A stretch of 64,000 nt of DNA from Vibrio tritonius (GCF_001547935.1 NZ_AP014636.1:1116001-1180000), one strand, 5' to 3'. Shown: positions 7,091-16,209, counted from the stretch's first letter. Notes: generated from the letters alone by a model not told the origin. A program made the numbers and translations.

Positions 7091-9415
7091 CTACCTTTGC
7101 TTAAATTTTACCGAGAATTTCTGGTATCGAGGAATAAGGTATAGACACCCAGCACTTACATCGAGGTCGCATCCCTTTGTGTCAATTACCGCTTCGACAG
7201 CCTGATTAATCAAAGCTACTCGGTAATTATTCGATTCACCAGAAGAGACAAAGTGAATCTCGTTGCTGTTTCGGATGGCCTCCAAAGTAAATCTTGGCTT
7301 ACCATGCCTATCCACTAACTGGCAATGCGCTTGAGCGCTCTGCTGAAGGGCATAGAGTTCAATTGTAACATTATGACAAAAATCATAATCCGTTTTATCA
7401 TCGCAGGCGCCTTTTGCGAGTAGTGTATTTTGTCTCACAAATAACGGCAAACTCATAAAACCATATTCTTCTGTATGCCAACCCGCCTTGCGCGATGTTT
7501 TGTTTAACAGATGGGTCCACTCTCCTTTGGGTAAATAGTATTGAACCTTGCCATCAGTTGAAAAAACAGGAGCTACTAACAATGAGTCACCCAACATGTA
7601 CTGTTGGTCGAGAAAACTACACGTTGGATCCTCTGGAAATTCCAACATCATCGCACGCATTAACGGATAACCGAATTGCGCTGTTTGTTTGGCTTGCGTA
7701 TAGAGATAAGGCATAAGTTGACATTTAAGTTGAGTAAAGTAACGCACAACGTCACAGGCCTCTTCATCATATAACCATGGAACACGGTAGGATTTACTAC
7801 CATGTAATCGACTATGGCTAGAAAGAAGCCCAAACGCACACCAGCGTTTGTAGACATCTGCGGGCGCAGTATCTTCAAATCCCCCGATATCATGACTCCA
7901 AAAGCCAAATCCCGATAAACCGATCGATAATCCACCACGTAGACTTTCCGCCATGGACTCATAATTGGCGTAACAGTCCCCACCCCAATGTACCGGGAAT
8001 TGCTGTGCTCCTACTGCAGCAGATCGAGCAAACAATACTGCATCGTCATCACCACGCTTCTTTTGAATACATTGATAAACTATCTTGTTGTACAAAAAGG
8101 CATAATAATTGTGCATTTTGTCTGGGTCAGCCCCATCATGCCAAACTACATCGGTTGGAATTCTTTCACCAAAATCCGTCTTAAAGCAATCAACCCCCAT
8201 ATCCATTAAGCGCTCAAGGTGAGTACAATACCATTGTGCTGCCTCTGGATTAGTAAAATCCACGATTGCCAGACCCGGCTGCCACTTATCCCATTGCCAA
8301 ACAGAACCGTTAGGCTTGGTTAACAAATACCCGTTGTCCATTCCAATACGAAACAGCGGAGACTTTTGTCCAATGTAAGGGTTAATCCAAACGCAAATCT
8401 TTAGCCCTTTGCCTTTTAGCCGCTGCAGCATTCCGTGAGGATCTGGAAAAGTGTTAGGGTCCCATTCAAAATCACACCATTGAAATGGTTTCATCCAGAA
8501 GCAATCAAAGTGGAAAACATGCAATGGAATATTACGTTGAGCCATTCCTTCAATAAAACCACTCACTGTTTGTTCATCGTAATCAGTTGTGAATGAGGTC
8601 GTTAACCACAAACCAAATGTCCATGCCGGAGGTAATGCGGGTTTGCCAGTAAGCGAAGTGTAACGTCTTAACACCTTTTTGGGAGTGGGACCATCAATAA
8701 CAAAATATTCCAGTGATTCATTTTCAACGCTAAATTGTACTTTTGACACTTTTTCAGAAGCGACTTCAAATGAGACTTTTTCCGGATGATTTACATAGAC
8801 ACCATAGCCGCGATTGGTTAAATAAAATGGTATGTTTTTGTAAGCTTGTTCGGTACTGGTTCCACCATCTCTATTCCAAATATCGACCGTTTGGCCATTC
8901 TTAAGAAAAGAAGTAAACCGCTCACCTAAACCATAAACTAACTCACCTACCCCCAAATCTAGCCGCTCGTACATAAACCTTTTATCTTGATTGTTGTCTT
9001 CAATGTACCCAGATGATTTCGGACTACTACTGGTTAATTTTTTTGCCCCAGAATAAAACTCTAGATGCCAAAGATCGCGATAAATTTTTACCGTTAAGTC
9101 ACCAGAACCAAAAACGCCGTATTCATCGTTTTCTTCAAAATGTGACGCTACACTTTCTTTATAAAGATGATAATTAGGGCCTACTGGTTTTAAACCCAGA
9201 AAGTGCTCATACCGCACACCTATTACACCTTCTCGCGGCGAACTAAACGTGACAGTAAAAAGCGGAGCATCCAACTGATTAGCTCGATAATTCATGTCTT
9301 TTGGAGACACGTACACAACGAGTTGATCATTATCATATATAAAGCTATGTATGTGCAGTGGATTGGTAATGTCTAACCCTTTTTGAATTAGCCAGTTTCC
9401 ATCACTAATTTTCAT
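7091..9415 (-). CDS. yicI: alpha-xylosidase, GH31
   Basis: Glycoside hydrolase family 31 enzyme that releases alpha-linked xylose from isoprimeverose and xyloglucan oligosaccharides in the cytoplasm. It aligns almost end to end with E. coli YicI, from MKISDGNWLIQ through the long identical stretches around PLHVFHFDCFWMKPFQWCDF and ESMAESLRGGLSIGLSGFGF. The catalytic nucleophile is the Asp in CFKTDFGERIP (YicI Asp416) and the acid/base is the Asp in WSHDIGG (YicI Asp482). Length 774 aa is normal. It follows the yicJ transporter with a single base between stop and start, so the two form an operon. The N-terminal and C-terminal beta domains are both complete. Confidence 0.95.
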   Translation of the reverse strand: MKISDGNWLIQKGLDITNPLHIHSFIYDNDQLVVYVSPKDMNYRANQLDAPLFTVTFSSPREGVIGVRYEHFLGLKPVGPNYHLYKESVASHFEENDEYGVFGSGDLTVKIYRDLWHLEFYSGAKKLTSSSPKSSGYIEDNNQDKRFMYERLDLGVGELVYGLGERFTSFLKNGQTVDIWNRDGGTSTEQAYKNIPFYLTNRGYGVYVNHPEKVSFEVASEKVSKVQFSVENESLEYFVIDGPTPKKVLRRYTSLTGKPALPPAWTFGLWLTTSFTTDYDEQTVSGFIEGMAQRNIPLHVFHFDCFWMKPFQWCDFEWDPNTFPDPHGMLQRLKGKGLKICVWINPYIGQKSPLFRIGMDNGYLLTKPNGSVWQWDKWQPGLAIVDFTNPEAAQWYCTHLERLMDMGVDCFKTDFGERIPTDVVWHDGADPDKMHNYYAFLYNKIVYQCIQKKRGDDDAVLFARSAAVGAQQFPVHWGGDCYANYESMAESLRGGLSIGLSGFGFWSHDIGGFEDTAPADVYKRWCAFGLLSSHSRLHGSKSYRVPWLYDEEACDVVRYFTQLKCQLMPYLYTQAKQTAQFGYPLMRAMMLEFPEDPTCSFLDQQYMLGDSLLVAPVFSTDGKVQYYLPKGEWTHLLNKTSRKAGWHTEEYGFMSLPLFVRQNTLLAKGACDDKTDYDFCHNVTIELYALQQSAQAHCQLVDRHGKPRFTLEAIRNSNEIHFVSSGESNNYRVALINQAVEAVIDTKGCDLDVSAGCLYLIPRYQKFSVKFKQR

Positions 9416-9416
9416 C

Positions 9417-10829
9417 CTATTTCCCCTCTATCATTACATCATGATCAACTGGAGGTTGAGCAACAAAATCTGTCGGTTTATTTTTACTACCCATTTCCAG
9501 TTCGGACATAATCGTCATTAATTTTGCATCAGTAAGAACGTAATATTTAGACACAACGAAACCACTAACCAGATAGCAAATAGCGGGCAACAAAGTAAAT
9601 AAAATAACAATGGAAGTTGCTGCTGTAGAATTTTGAACCGCAGCGCCGGATTGATAGCCTGTATACGCCAATAACCAGCCAATGACTGCTCCGGCTAATG
9701 CAAGTCCGAGTTTAAGCACAAATAACGTACCTGCAAAACTAACACCAGTTAAGCGTTTTCCATATTTCCATTCACCATAATCGACCGTGTCAGACATCAT
9801 TACCCACTGAATTGGAGTAACCAATTGATGCAATATGCCAATGACCAAAATGAATATAAACATGATAGTCATTGCGCTCATTGGCACAAAAAACATAAGA
9901 CTACTGACTACAGCTAGAAGAATATTGGTCCAGAAAAAAACGTACACTTTGCAATAATTTTTGGTGAGTGGTTTTGCCAAAGCACTGCCGAACATATTAC
10001 CTACAGAATACGTGGCTAAAAAATAGGCGAAGATTTCAGGTCTTCCCAGAATATACGTTACGTAATACATCATTGAACCACCGCGAATCGCGACTGCCAT
10101 GATGTTAAGAATGGTTAACACCCCCACAACACGCCACTGATCATTTCTTAAAATATCCACCAGGTCCTGGCGAGCCGTACCCGGTTCGGAATCAGCTTTG
10201 GTTTCAATCCGTTCATGAGTTGTAGCAAAACAAATGAAAAACAGTATTGTTGCAACAACAGAGAGCACAATAATCGCGCCCTGATACCCCCAAACCTGAT
10301 CATCACCACCAATCCATTTAACAAGAGGCAACATTAACACCGTGCTGATCATCCCTCCTGCAGTTGAAATCACAAATCGGTATGATTGTAGTGAAATCCG
10401 TTGTTCTGGCTCAGCGGTAATCACTCCACCTAAAGCACAGTAGGGAATATTGACAATTGTATACATCAGAGTCATCAAAATATAAGTGGCTGAGGCATAG
10501 AACATTTTTGCCATCATCGATAAATCTGGCACGGTGTAAGTCAAGACACAACTAACCGCAAAAGGGACAGGAGCAAATAACAAATACGGCCTAAATTTAC
10601 CCCAACGACTTTTAGTTCTATCTGAAACTAACCCCATAGCAGGATCTGATATGGCATCCAAAACTCTCGCTCCGAGGAACATCGTTCCAACAAATGCAGC
10701 ATTGAGACCAAACACATCTGTATAAAAAAACATCATATACATCATAATATTATCAAAAATAATATGGCTGGCGGCATCACCTAACCCATATCCTATTTTT
10801 TCTGTTTTGCTTAGGACATTCATTTTCAT
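9417..10829 (-). CDS. yicJ: GPH-family glycoside/pentoside:cation symporter
   Basis: 470-aa inner-membrane carrier of the glycoside-pentoside-hexuronide family (YicJ, XylP, MelB relatives). About 12 hydrophobic segments are visible. The N-terminal KIGYGLGDAASHIIFD and the loop DRTKSRWGKFRPYLL are family hallmarks: the Asp residues of the early helices bind the cation and sugar. It is the first gene of the yicJ-yicI operon, so it probably imports alpha-xylosides such as isoprimeverose with Na+ or H+. A CRP-like site lies about 280 bases upstream. I start it at the ATG at 10829; a second ATG two codons downstream is also possible. Confidence 0.92.
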   Translation of the reverse strand: MKMNVLSKTEKIGYGLGDAASHIIFDNIMMYMMFFYTDVFGLNAAFVGTMFLGARVLDAISDPAMGLVSDRTKSRWGKFRPYLLFAPVPFAVSCVLTYTVPDLSMMAKMFYASATYILMTLMYTIVNIPYCALGGVITAEPEQRISLQSYRFVISTAGGMISTVLMLPLVKWIGGDDQVWGYQGAIIVLSVVATILFFICFATTHERIETKADSEPGTARQDLVDILRNDQWRVVGVLTILNIMAVAIRGGSMMYYVTYILGRPEIFAYFLATYSVGNMFGSALAKPLTKNYCKVYVFFWTNILLAVVSSLMFFVPMSAMTIMFIFILVIGILHQLVTPIQWVMMSDTVDYGEWKYGKRLTGVSFAGTLFVLKLGLALAGAVIGWLLAYTGYQSGAAVQNSTAATSIVILFTLLPAICYLVSGFVVSKYYVLTDAKLMTIMSELEMGSKNKPTDFVAQPPVDHDVMIEGK

Positions 10830-11103
10830 TTTGAGAATTCCTTAATATGTAGGGTTCTGTTTTTCTATTTATATTGTTCTCTCCTTCAGTCACTTTTTAT
10901 AACAAGCATCCGTACGATGTTCTTTTACCGTTTTTTGTATTAGCTTTATCGAATTTTGTTAACGAGCAGCCCATCACATTTAAGTCTCTTAAATTCATAG
11001 CTATATCGGACACAGAAATATTACTAATTAACTATTTCCATATATAAGGCATTAAGATTGCATAACACCATCCATGATGACCCTTATAGAATTGAAGCGT
11101 AAT

Positions 11104-11119
11104 TGTGAACAGTTTCACC
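11104..11119. promoter_or_regulatory. CRP-like binding site
   Basis: TGTGA-N6-TCACC, one base from the full CRP palindrome TGTGA-N6-TCACA. It lies 275 bases upstream of the yicJ start and 243 bases upstream of usp, so it could act on either. CRP control of the xyloside operon would be expected for a secondary carbon source. Confidence 0.6.
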
Positions 11120-11194
11120 TTAAAATTTGGTAACCATCGGATTGCCCGAGATAAAAGGTAATAGAGAAACTTAGTGGGCAAATTTAACGAAAAA

Positions 11195-11216
11195 CCTAGC
11201 AGGACACACACCTTAA
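11195..11216 (+). repeat. solitary RAYT-associated repeat unit 2
   Basis: Core GGACACACACC at 11202-11212 with the same flanks as unit 1 (CCTAGCA before, TTAA after). It is in the promoter region of the usp gene. Confidence 0.75.
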
Positions 11217-11257
11217 AAAACTGCGATATATCGTTTTACCGGTAGAAGCAGATGCTA

Positions 11258-11271
11258 GTGATAACGATCAA
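11258..11271. promoter_or_regulatory. FNR-like box upstream of usp
   Basis: GTGAT-AACG-ATCAA matches the FNR palindrome TTGAT-N4-ATCAA at all but one base. It is nested in a 7-bp perfect inverted repeat (11256-11262 with 11273-11279). A -10-like ATGATAT lies near 11289, which would put the box close to the -41.5 position of a class II activated promoter. Anaerobic induction of UspA-type genes by FNR is common. Confidence 0.5.
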
Positions 11272-11361
11272 CATCACTAAATAGCAGATGATATGCCCAT
11301 ATCTAACCCTTAATGGCTAGACTTTAAGTACGCACATAACTCTCTCACAAGGAGATACGTA

Positions 11362-11751
11362 ATGAGCTATCAACATATTTTAGTTGCCGTCGATTTATCA
11401 GAATCGTCCCAAACTTTATTAGAAAAGGCCGCTGTTCAAGCAACACAAAACCATGCCAAATTGTCGATTGTTTATGTGGACGTTGATCATATTATCAGTG
11501 ATCCCAAAGCTGAGCGTGATTACCATCAGAAATTAGACAACCTCGCTTCTCACTGTGATTATCCTATCGAAAACACCTTAGTCGTCATTGGTGAGCTTCA
11601 CATGAAAATTGCAGGTTTAGTAAAATCCGAAGCGGTTGACCTAGTTATTTGTGGGCATCACCATAGCTGGATCGATCGCATATTCAGCTCGGTACCTAAA
11701 CTTGCCAACAACGTCGATGCTGATTTATTGGTGGTCTATCTACCGAAATAA
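11362..11751 (+). CDS. universal stress protein, UspA type
   Basis: 129-aa cytoplasmic Usp-fold protein: ILVAVDLSESS at the start, and GHHHSWIDRIFSSVPKLANN near the end. The C-terminal glycine-rich ATP motif (G-2x-G-9x-G-S/T) is replaced by GHHHSWIDRIFSS, as in UspA, so it probably does not bind ATP. UspA-like proteins help survival in growth arrest. It has a strong GGAG ribosome-binding site and an FNR-like box upstream. It is followed by a repeat unit joined to a hairpin and T-run. Confidence 0.88.
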   Translation: MSYQHILVAVDLSESSQTLLEKAAVQATQNHAKLSIVYVDVDHIISDPKAERDYHQKLDNLASHCDYPIENTLVVIGELHMKIAGLVKSEAVDLVICGHHHSWIDRIFSSVPKLANNVDADLLVVYLPK

Positions 11752-11805
11752 TTGGTCCCATTTTCGATATTCAGGCTCGTTTTAAACAGAAGCTAAAGGG
11801 AAAGA

Positions 11806-11867
11806 AGCTAAACAGGACACACACCCTAAACACTAATGGTGATTAGTGATGTGTGCTTTTTGTTTTT
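11806..11867 (+). terminator. repeat unit 3 fused to a terminator hairpin after usp
   Basis: Core GGACACACACC at 11815-11825, then a perfect 7-bp stem CACTAAT/ATTAGTG (11831-11837 with 11842-11848) and T-runs at 11857-11867. The right side, GATGTGTGC, looks like a worn inverted copy of the repeat core. The whole unit sits 55 bases past the usp stop codon and can serve as its terminator. Confidence 0.65.
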
Positions 11868-11957
11868 CTGAGTACATGAAATAATGGTTGGTGAATCCCT
11901 CCCACATTACTTATTTTGTGGCATACTGCGTTGCCTCATCAATTACCGAGAATGTCC

Positions 11958-12314
11958 ATGACACAGTATCCATCGAATGACTATTCGCACTATCATGCCC
12001 ATATCTACTTTGATGCCACAACGTTAACTCAAGCGACAGCTTTAATTGAACAAGCTGGCGAAAGCTTTCCGGTTAAGGTCGGTCGAGTGCATCAAAAACT
12101 CGTTGGGCCTCATCCCAATTGGAGCTGTCAACTCGCCTTTGAACACACCATTTATGACACGCTTATTCCTTGGCTTGAAGCCAACCGAGCACAACTCACT
12201 GTGTTGATTCACGGCTTAACCGACAATGAATATAAAGACCATACCGAGCATTTGTTCTGGCTCGGAGAGAGTAAACAGCTCGATTTATCGGTGTTTAATA
12301 GAAACCACTCATAA
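11958..12314 (+). CDS. DOPA 4,5-dioxygenase family protein
   Basis: About 118 aa in the DOPA dioxygenase-like family: YHAHIYFD near the N-terminus, GPHPNWSCQLAF in the middle and DHTEHLFWLGE near the end. The His residues of the first and last motifs are the expected metal ligands. In fungi the family opens catechol rings; in bacteria the role is mostly untested. I start at the ATG at 11958 because CGAGA sits 8 bases upstream. The ATG at 11952 and a longer in-frame start at 11916 are possible. Confidence 0.8.
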   Translation: MTQYPSNDYSHYHAHIYFDATTLTQATALIEQAGESFPVKVGRVHQKLVGPHPNWSCQLAFEHTIYDTLIPWLEANRAQLTVLIHGLTDNEYKDHTEHLFWLGESKQLDLSVFNRNHS

Positions 12315-12468
12315 TATGCCCACTGCTATTTAGACTGCTCGTCAGACGCATAGGCCCGAATCGTATTTTTCTTTTTAACAAAAACTTTGATCACCTTTCC
12401 TTTCTGAGTATGAACAACAATACTTCTAAAGAGTACATATCTGAACACAGAGTTAAGAAGAGGACTGC

Positions 12469-13791
12469 GTGAAACGGATCGGGGTTTACTGGTTTACCCA
12501 TGACTTACGGGTTAATGATAACCAACTGCTGCATAAAGCCGCGCAAGAGCTTGATGAGCTAATTTGCCTATATTGCGTTCCTAAAATTACTCCATTTTTG
12601 CAACGTTTTTCTCAGCGACACAAACTAGGCTCTGCTCGGCAACAGTTTATAAATCAATCTGTTCATGATCTTTTGCAGAGTTTACGACGTTATGATCAAA
12701 CGCTACTGGTAATGGATCGAGCTCCAGTGACGGTATTGCGCTACCTCATTGAACATCATCAAGTAACACATCTATACTGTGACCAATTTTCAGGTTACGA
12801 CGAGCAGCAAGTTTGCAAACAAATAACTCGAGAGTTTCCCACTCTGGTATTATCCCAACTTGCGAACAATACCCTCTTTGAGCAAGGACAACTTCCCTTT
12901 GCTATTACTGAATTACCCAACACATTTACTCAATTTCGAAAGCTAGTCGAGACTCTACCAATTGTGCTGCCCTGCTCTCGTCCTTCTTTCTTACCACCGC
13001 CGGTGAATGTGCAGTTGCCTTCAGTTCATTTACCACTATTTGCACCGGATCAGACCTTATACCCAGGTGGTGAAGCCGCAGGGATTGTTCATTGTCAGCA
13101 CTATTTTGCCACCACATCAGCATCGCACTATAAAGAAACGAGGAATGCGCTAGACGACGAATTAGCTTCGACGAAATTCTCGCCTTGGTTAGCACTGGGT
13201 TGTGTCTCCCCTAAAACCATTGTCGCTATGCTGCGTCATTATGAAGTACAACAAGGGCAAAATGAGTCCACCTATTGGATCGTTTTTGAACTTCTGTGGC
13301 GCGAATACTTCTATTGGTATGCCAGAAAATATCAGAGCGCATTATTTCAGTTTGCAGGAATTCACCATAAGCGCCCATTGACCAGCTTTTATGCCTCTCG
13401 TTTTTTGCAGTGGGTAAAGGGACACACACCTTATCCAATAGTCAATGCCTGCATGAAACAGCTCAATGAAACTGGCTATATGTCTAACCGCGGCAGGCAG
13501 TTAGTCGCTAGCTGTTTGATTCATGAATTGGGGCTAGATTGGCGCTACGGTGCAGCCTTTTTTGAAACACAATTACTCGATTACGATGTCGCATCAAACT
13601 GGGGCAATTGGCAGTATTTGGCTGGTGTCGGAGCTGATCCAAGAGGTTCTCGCCAATTTAATTTGGATAAACAAACCGAGCTGTATGACCCAGAAAGACG
13701 CTTCATCAAACGTTGGCATGGCGACGATAACGTAACCGATATTTACGATGTAGATATGGCAGACTGGCCAATTTTGCCAAAGGATAAGTAG
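12469..13791 (+). CDS. cryptochrome DASH (photolyase family)
   Basis: 440-aa flavoprotein of the photolyase/cryptochrome family. The N-terminal alpha/beta domain (YWFTHDLRVNDNQLL) is followed by the FAD domain. Cry-DASH signatures are clear: TKFSPWLALGCVSP, LLWREYFYWY, TGYMSNRGRQ and DYDVASNWGNWQYLAGVG. Such proteins repair cyclobutane dimers in single-stranded DNA or act as blue-light sensors. It starts at GTG after an AGAAGAGGA Shine-Dalgarno. The normally conserved GKTGYP-like segment reads GHTPYP here, encoded by bases identical to the repeat core (13420-13430). It is followed after 2 bases by an SDR gene. Confidence 0.92.
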   Translation: MKRIGVYWFTHDLRVNDNQLLHKAAQELDELICLYCVPKITPFLQRFSQRHKLGSARQQFINQSVHDLLQSLRRYDQTLLVMDRAPVTVLRYLIEHHQVTHLYCDQFSGYDEQQVCKQITREFPTLVLSQLANNTLFEQGQLPFAITELPNTFTQFRKLVETLPIVLPCSRPSFLPPPVNVQLPSVHLPLFAPDQTLYPGGEAAGIVHCQHYFATTSASHYKETRNALDDELASTKFSPWLALGCVSPKTIVAMLRHYEVQQGQNESTYWIVFELLWREYFYWYARKYQSALFQFAGIHHKRPLTSFYASRFLQWVKGHTPYPIVNACMKQLNETGYMSNRGRQLVASCLIHELGLDWRYGAAFFETQLLDYDVASNWGNWQYLAGVGADPRGSRQFNLDKQTELYDPERRFIKRWHGDDNVTDIYDVDMADWPILPKDK

Positions 13792-13793
13792 CG

Positions 13794-14513
13794 ATGACCA
13801 TACCAAGCCACATTGTAGTGATTGGCGGCAGCGGCGGAATTGGCTACGCTATCGTCCAAAAATTGCTCTCCCTCTTTCCCAACGCCTTAGTGCACGCAAC
13901 ATATCATCGGCATGAACCTAGTTTTCAAGCGCCTAATCTTAAATGGACACAATTGGATATCACAAGCCCAACTGAAATTAGCCAATTTGGCCTTCAGTTT
14001 TCCCGCGTCGACTGGTTGATCAATTGCGTTGGAATGCTGCATACGCCAGAACATGGACCAGAGAAAAATATCGAATCAATTGATGGTCAATTTTTTCTGC
14101 GCAATATTGAGGTCAACACGCTACCTACCCTGCTGCTAACGCAAGCCTTCTTCCCCGCTTTCAAAGTTTCACCATCGGTTAAATTGGCCGTCATTTCCGC
14201 TCGGGTGGGAAGTATTGAAGATAATGGTTTGGGCGGGTGGTACAGTTACCGCGCATCAAAAGCCGCATTAAATATGGTGGTGAAAAACCTATCAATTGAA
14301 ATGCGGCGCCGTTTAAAACAGGCCACAGTTCTCGCGCTTCATCCCGGAACCACGGACACCGAGTTATCCAAACCATTTCAAACCAATGTTCCAGAGGGAA
14401 AGCTTTTTAATGCAGACAATGTCGCCCTCGATTTACTCAATTTAATTGCGAACAGTACTCCCAACGATTCTGGTCAGTTTTGGGATTATCGCGGGGAAAA
14501 TATTCCATGGTAA
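13794..14513 (+). CDS. short-chain dehydrogenase, CsgA/C-factor-like
   Basis: 239-aa SDR. The cofactor loop GGSGGIG lies near residue 12-18, and the catalytic Tyr and Lys are in YRASKAALN. The segment LHPGTTDTELSKPF is typical of the C-factor (CsgA) subgroup often found beside photolyase genes in marine bacteria. It starts two bases after the cry stop codon, so both are surely one transcript; the AAGGA for it lies inside the cry 3' end. Substrate unknown. Confidence 0.88.
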   Translation: MTIPSHIVVIGGSGGIGYAIVQKLLSLFPNALVHATYHRHEPSFQAPNLKWTQLDITSPTEISQFGLQFSRVDWLINCVGMLHTPEHGPEKNIESIDGQFFLRNIEVNTLPTLLLTQAFFPAFKVSPSVKLAVISARVGSIEDNGLGGWYSYRASKAALNMVVKNLSIEMRRRLKQATVLALHPGTTDTELSKPFQTNVPEGKLFNADNVALDLLNLIANSTPNDSGQFWDYRGENIPW

Positions 14514-14547
14514 GCCAATGAGGAAGAGAGTCGACTCCACAGAAAAG

Positions 14548-14569
14548 CTTAGCAGGACACACACCTTAA
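14548..14569 (+). repeat. solitary RAYT-associated repeat unit 4
   Basis: Core GGACACACACC at 14555-14565, flanked by CTTAGCA and TTAA exactly as in unit 1. It lies 35 bases past the SDR stop codon. The rest of the spacer to 14791 holds no other feature I can support. Confidence 0.75.
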
Positions 14570-14791
14570 AAGCAGTAACTATACGTCTCAAATCACACAA
14601 TCAAAACAATGGTTTATTTTTTAAAGTTAGCCTTTCATAATTGTGAAACACCTAGAATGTTGACAAGCCATTTTGTTATAAAAAGAAACGAGTACAAGAT
14701 GTAAAGCTCGTTGATTCAACACACTTAACCACGCTCATTAGATTGGGTTTATTCAGCGAGCACGCCGAAACTCGACCCATAAGGTGTGATA

Positions 14792-16111
14792 ATGGTTAGA
14801 AAACATTCGTTACTCAGTGCCCTTTCGGCACTGCTGTTCATCTGTATGGCTTTTTTTGCCCAAGCAGAAAATTATCCTTATCGGAGTGACTATTTATGGG
14901 TAACGACACCCAGTCATGATAACTGGTTATATCAGCTCAATGAAAAGGCAACTGTTAAGGTGTCACTGTATCACTATGGCATGCAGCTCGAAACTGGCAC
15001 TATTCACTACTCGATTGGACCCGATATGCTCGATGCTGATACGCAAGGAGAGATCACGCTCAATCAAGGTATCACCACCATTAATGTGGGAACCATGAAC
15101 AAGCCCGGATTTCGCGATTTACGTTTAGAATACAAAGAAGGTACTCGAGTCGTTCGCCATCATATAAAGGTGGGCTTTGAGCCCGATAAACTGACTCCTT
15201 ATACAACACAACCAACCGATTTTCTCAATTATTGGCAACAAGCAATTGACGAGTCGAAAGCCATTCCTTTAGATGTTGAAAAAACGTTTGTTCCACAATT
15301 TTCCAATAACATGATTGATTGCTACTTATTGAAGATACAGGTCTATAAAACCGACCAATATGTTTATGGGTATTTAACGGTGCCAAAAAAAGATGGGAAA
15401 TATCCTTTAGTTTTCTCGCCACCCGGTGCAGGCATTAAACCGATGACGCCAGAAAAACACCTCTTCTATGCAGAAAATGGCATGATTCGCTTTGATATGG
15501 AAATTCACGGCATACGCCCAAACCTAGACAAAACCACTTATAAAGAAGTAAGCCGAGCCTTTGGTACAGGCAACAATAGTTACTTAGTCAATGGGTTAGA
15601 TGACAAAGACAGCTACTACATGAAAAAAGTGTACGTTTCGTTATTTAGAGTCTTAGATTACCTAACCACAGAACCTAAATGGGACGGTAAAAACCTGATT
15701 GTTCAAGGAGCAAGCCAAGGTGGCGGCTTAGCTCTAGTGACCGCGGGATTAGATAAACGCGTCACCGCAGTGGCAGTTAATCACCCAGCCCTAGCCGATA
15801 TGGCAGGTTATAAAGCGGGACGAGCTGGCGGGTATCCTCATCTTTTCACCCGTTTTACAGGCATGGATACTCCAGAGAAATTAGCAACTCTACCCTACTA
15901 TGATGCGGTGAACTTTGCCCGGCTCATTACCGTTCCTGTGTTTATGACATGGGGCTACAACGATAACACTTGCCCACCCACCACCAGCTACATTGTGTAC
16001 AACACCCTAACCAGTGACAAAGAGGCGTTAATTACCCCAATCACCGAACATTGGGTATCAACAGAAACAAGATGGAAGATACTCCACTGGATTGAAAGAC
16101 AGTTACATTAA
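14792..16111 (+). CDS. secreted acetyl xylan esterase-like protein (CE7/AXE1 type)
   Basis: 439-aa exported alpha/beta hydrolase. A signal peptide (SALSALLFICMAFFAQA) ends near residue 25. An N-terminal beta domain of about 110 residues precedes the AXE1-like catalytic domain. The nucleophile is the Ser in GASQGGG; the likely acid is Asp in WGYNDN and the base His in TEHWVS. The CE7 RGQ motif is replaced by IHGIRP, so substrate preference may differ from true xylan or cephalosporin deacetylases. Start chosen at the ATG at 14792, seven bases after AAGG; a GTG two codons upstream is less likely. A strong hairpin follows the gene. Confidence 0.82.
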   Translation: MVRKHSLLSALSALLFICMAFFAQAENYPYRSDYLWVTTPSHDNWLYQLNEKATVKVSLYHYGMQLETGTIHYSIGPDMLDADTQGEITLNQGITTINVGTMNKPGFRDLRLEYKEGTRVVRHHIKVGFEPDKLTPYTTQPTDFLNYWQQAIDESKAIPLDVEKTFVPQFSNNMIDCYLLKIQVYKTDQYVYGYLTVPKKDGKYPLVFSPPGAGIKPMTPEKHLFYAENGMIRFDMEIHGIRPNLDKTTYKEVSRAFGTGNNSYLVNGLDDKDSYYMKKVYVSLFRVLDYLTTEPKWDGKNLIVQGASQGGGLALVTAGLDKRVTAVAVNHPALADMAGYKAGRAGGYPHLFTRFTGMDTPEKLATLPYYDAVNFARLITVPVFMTWGYNDNTCPPTTSYIVYNTLTSDKEALITPITEHWVSTETRWKILHWIERQLH

Positions 16112-16136
16112 TTATTTGAAACATATATAAAAATTA

Positions 16137-16160
16137 AAGGGAAGCGAATGCTTCCCTTAG
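16137..16160 (+). terminator. hairpin after the esterase gene
   Basis: Perfect 9-bp stem (16137-16145 with 16150-16158) with loop GAAT, 25 bases past the stop codon. Only a short T-rich stretch follows, so termination may be partial. Confidence 0.6.
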
Positions 16161-16186
16161 TTGTCTCTAAGGCCTGAACTTAAAAA

Positions 16187-16209
16187 TTAACGGTGTGTGT
16201 CCCGCTAAG
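16187..16209 (-). repeat. solitary RAYT-associated repeat unit 5 (inverted)
   Basis: GGTGTGTGTCC at 16192-16202, preceded by TTAAC and followed by CGCTAAG, so it is the same unit on the minus strand. It is the only solitary copy in this orientation. Confidence 0.75.

Larger units (their letters stand above)
10830..11361. promoter_or_regulatory. divergent regulatory region between yicJ and usp
   Basis: A 532-bp spacer. It holds a CRP-like site (11104-11119), one RAYT-type repeat (11195-11216) and an FNR-like box (11258-11271), each listed on its own. No further gene is seen. No xylose-responsive regulator gene is nearby. Confidence 0.6.

Noticed and set aside
7011..7205. 64-residue plus-strand frame at the yicI 3' end
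   Set aside because: Antisense to yicI and without a ribosome-binding site or recognisable product.
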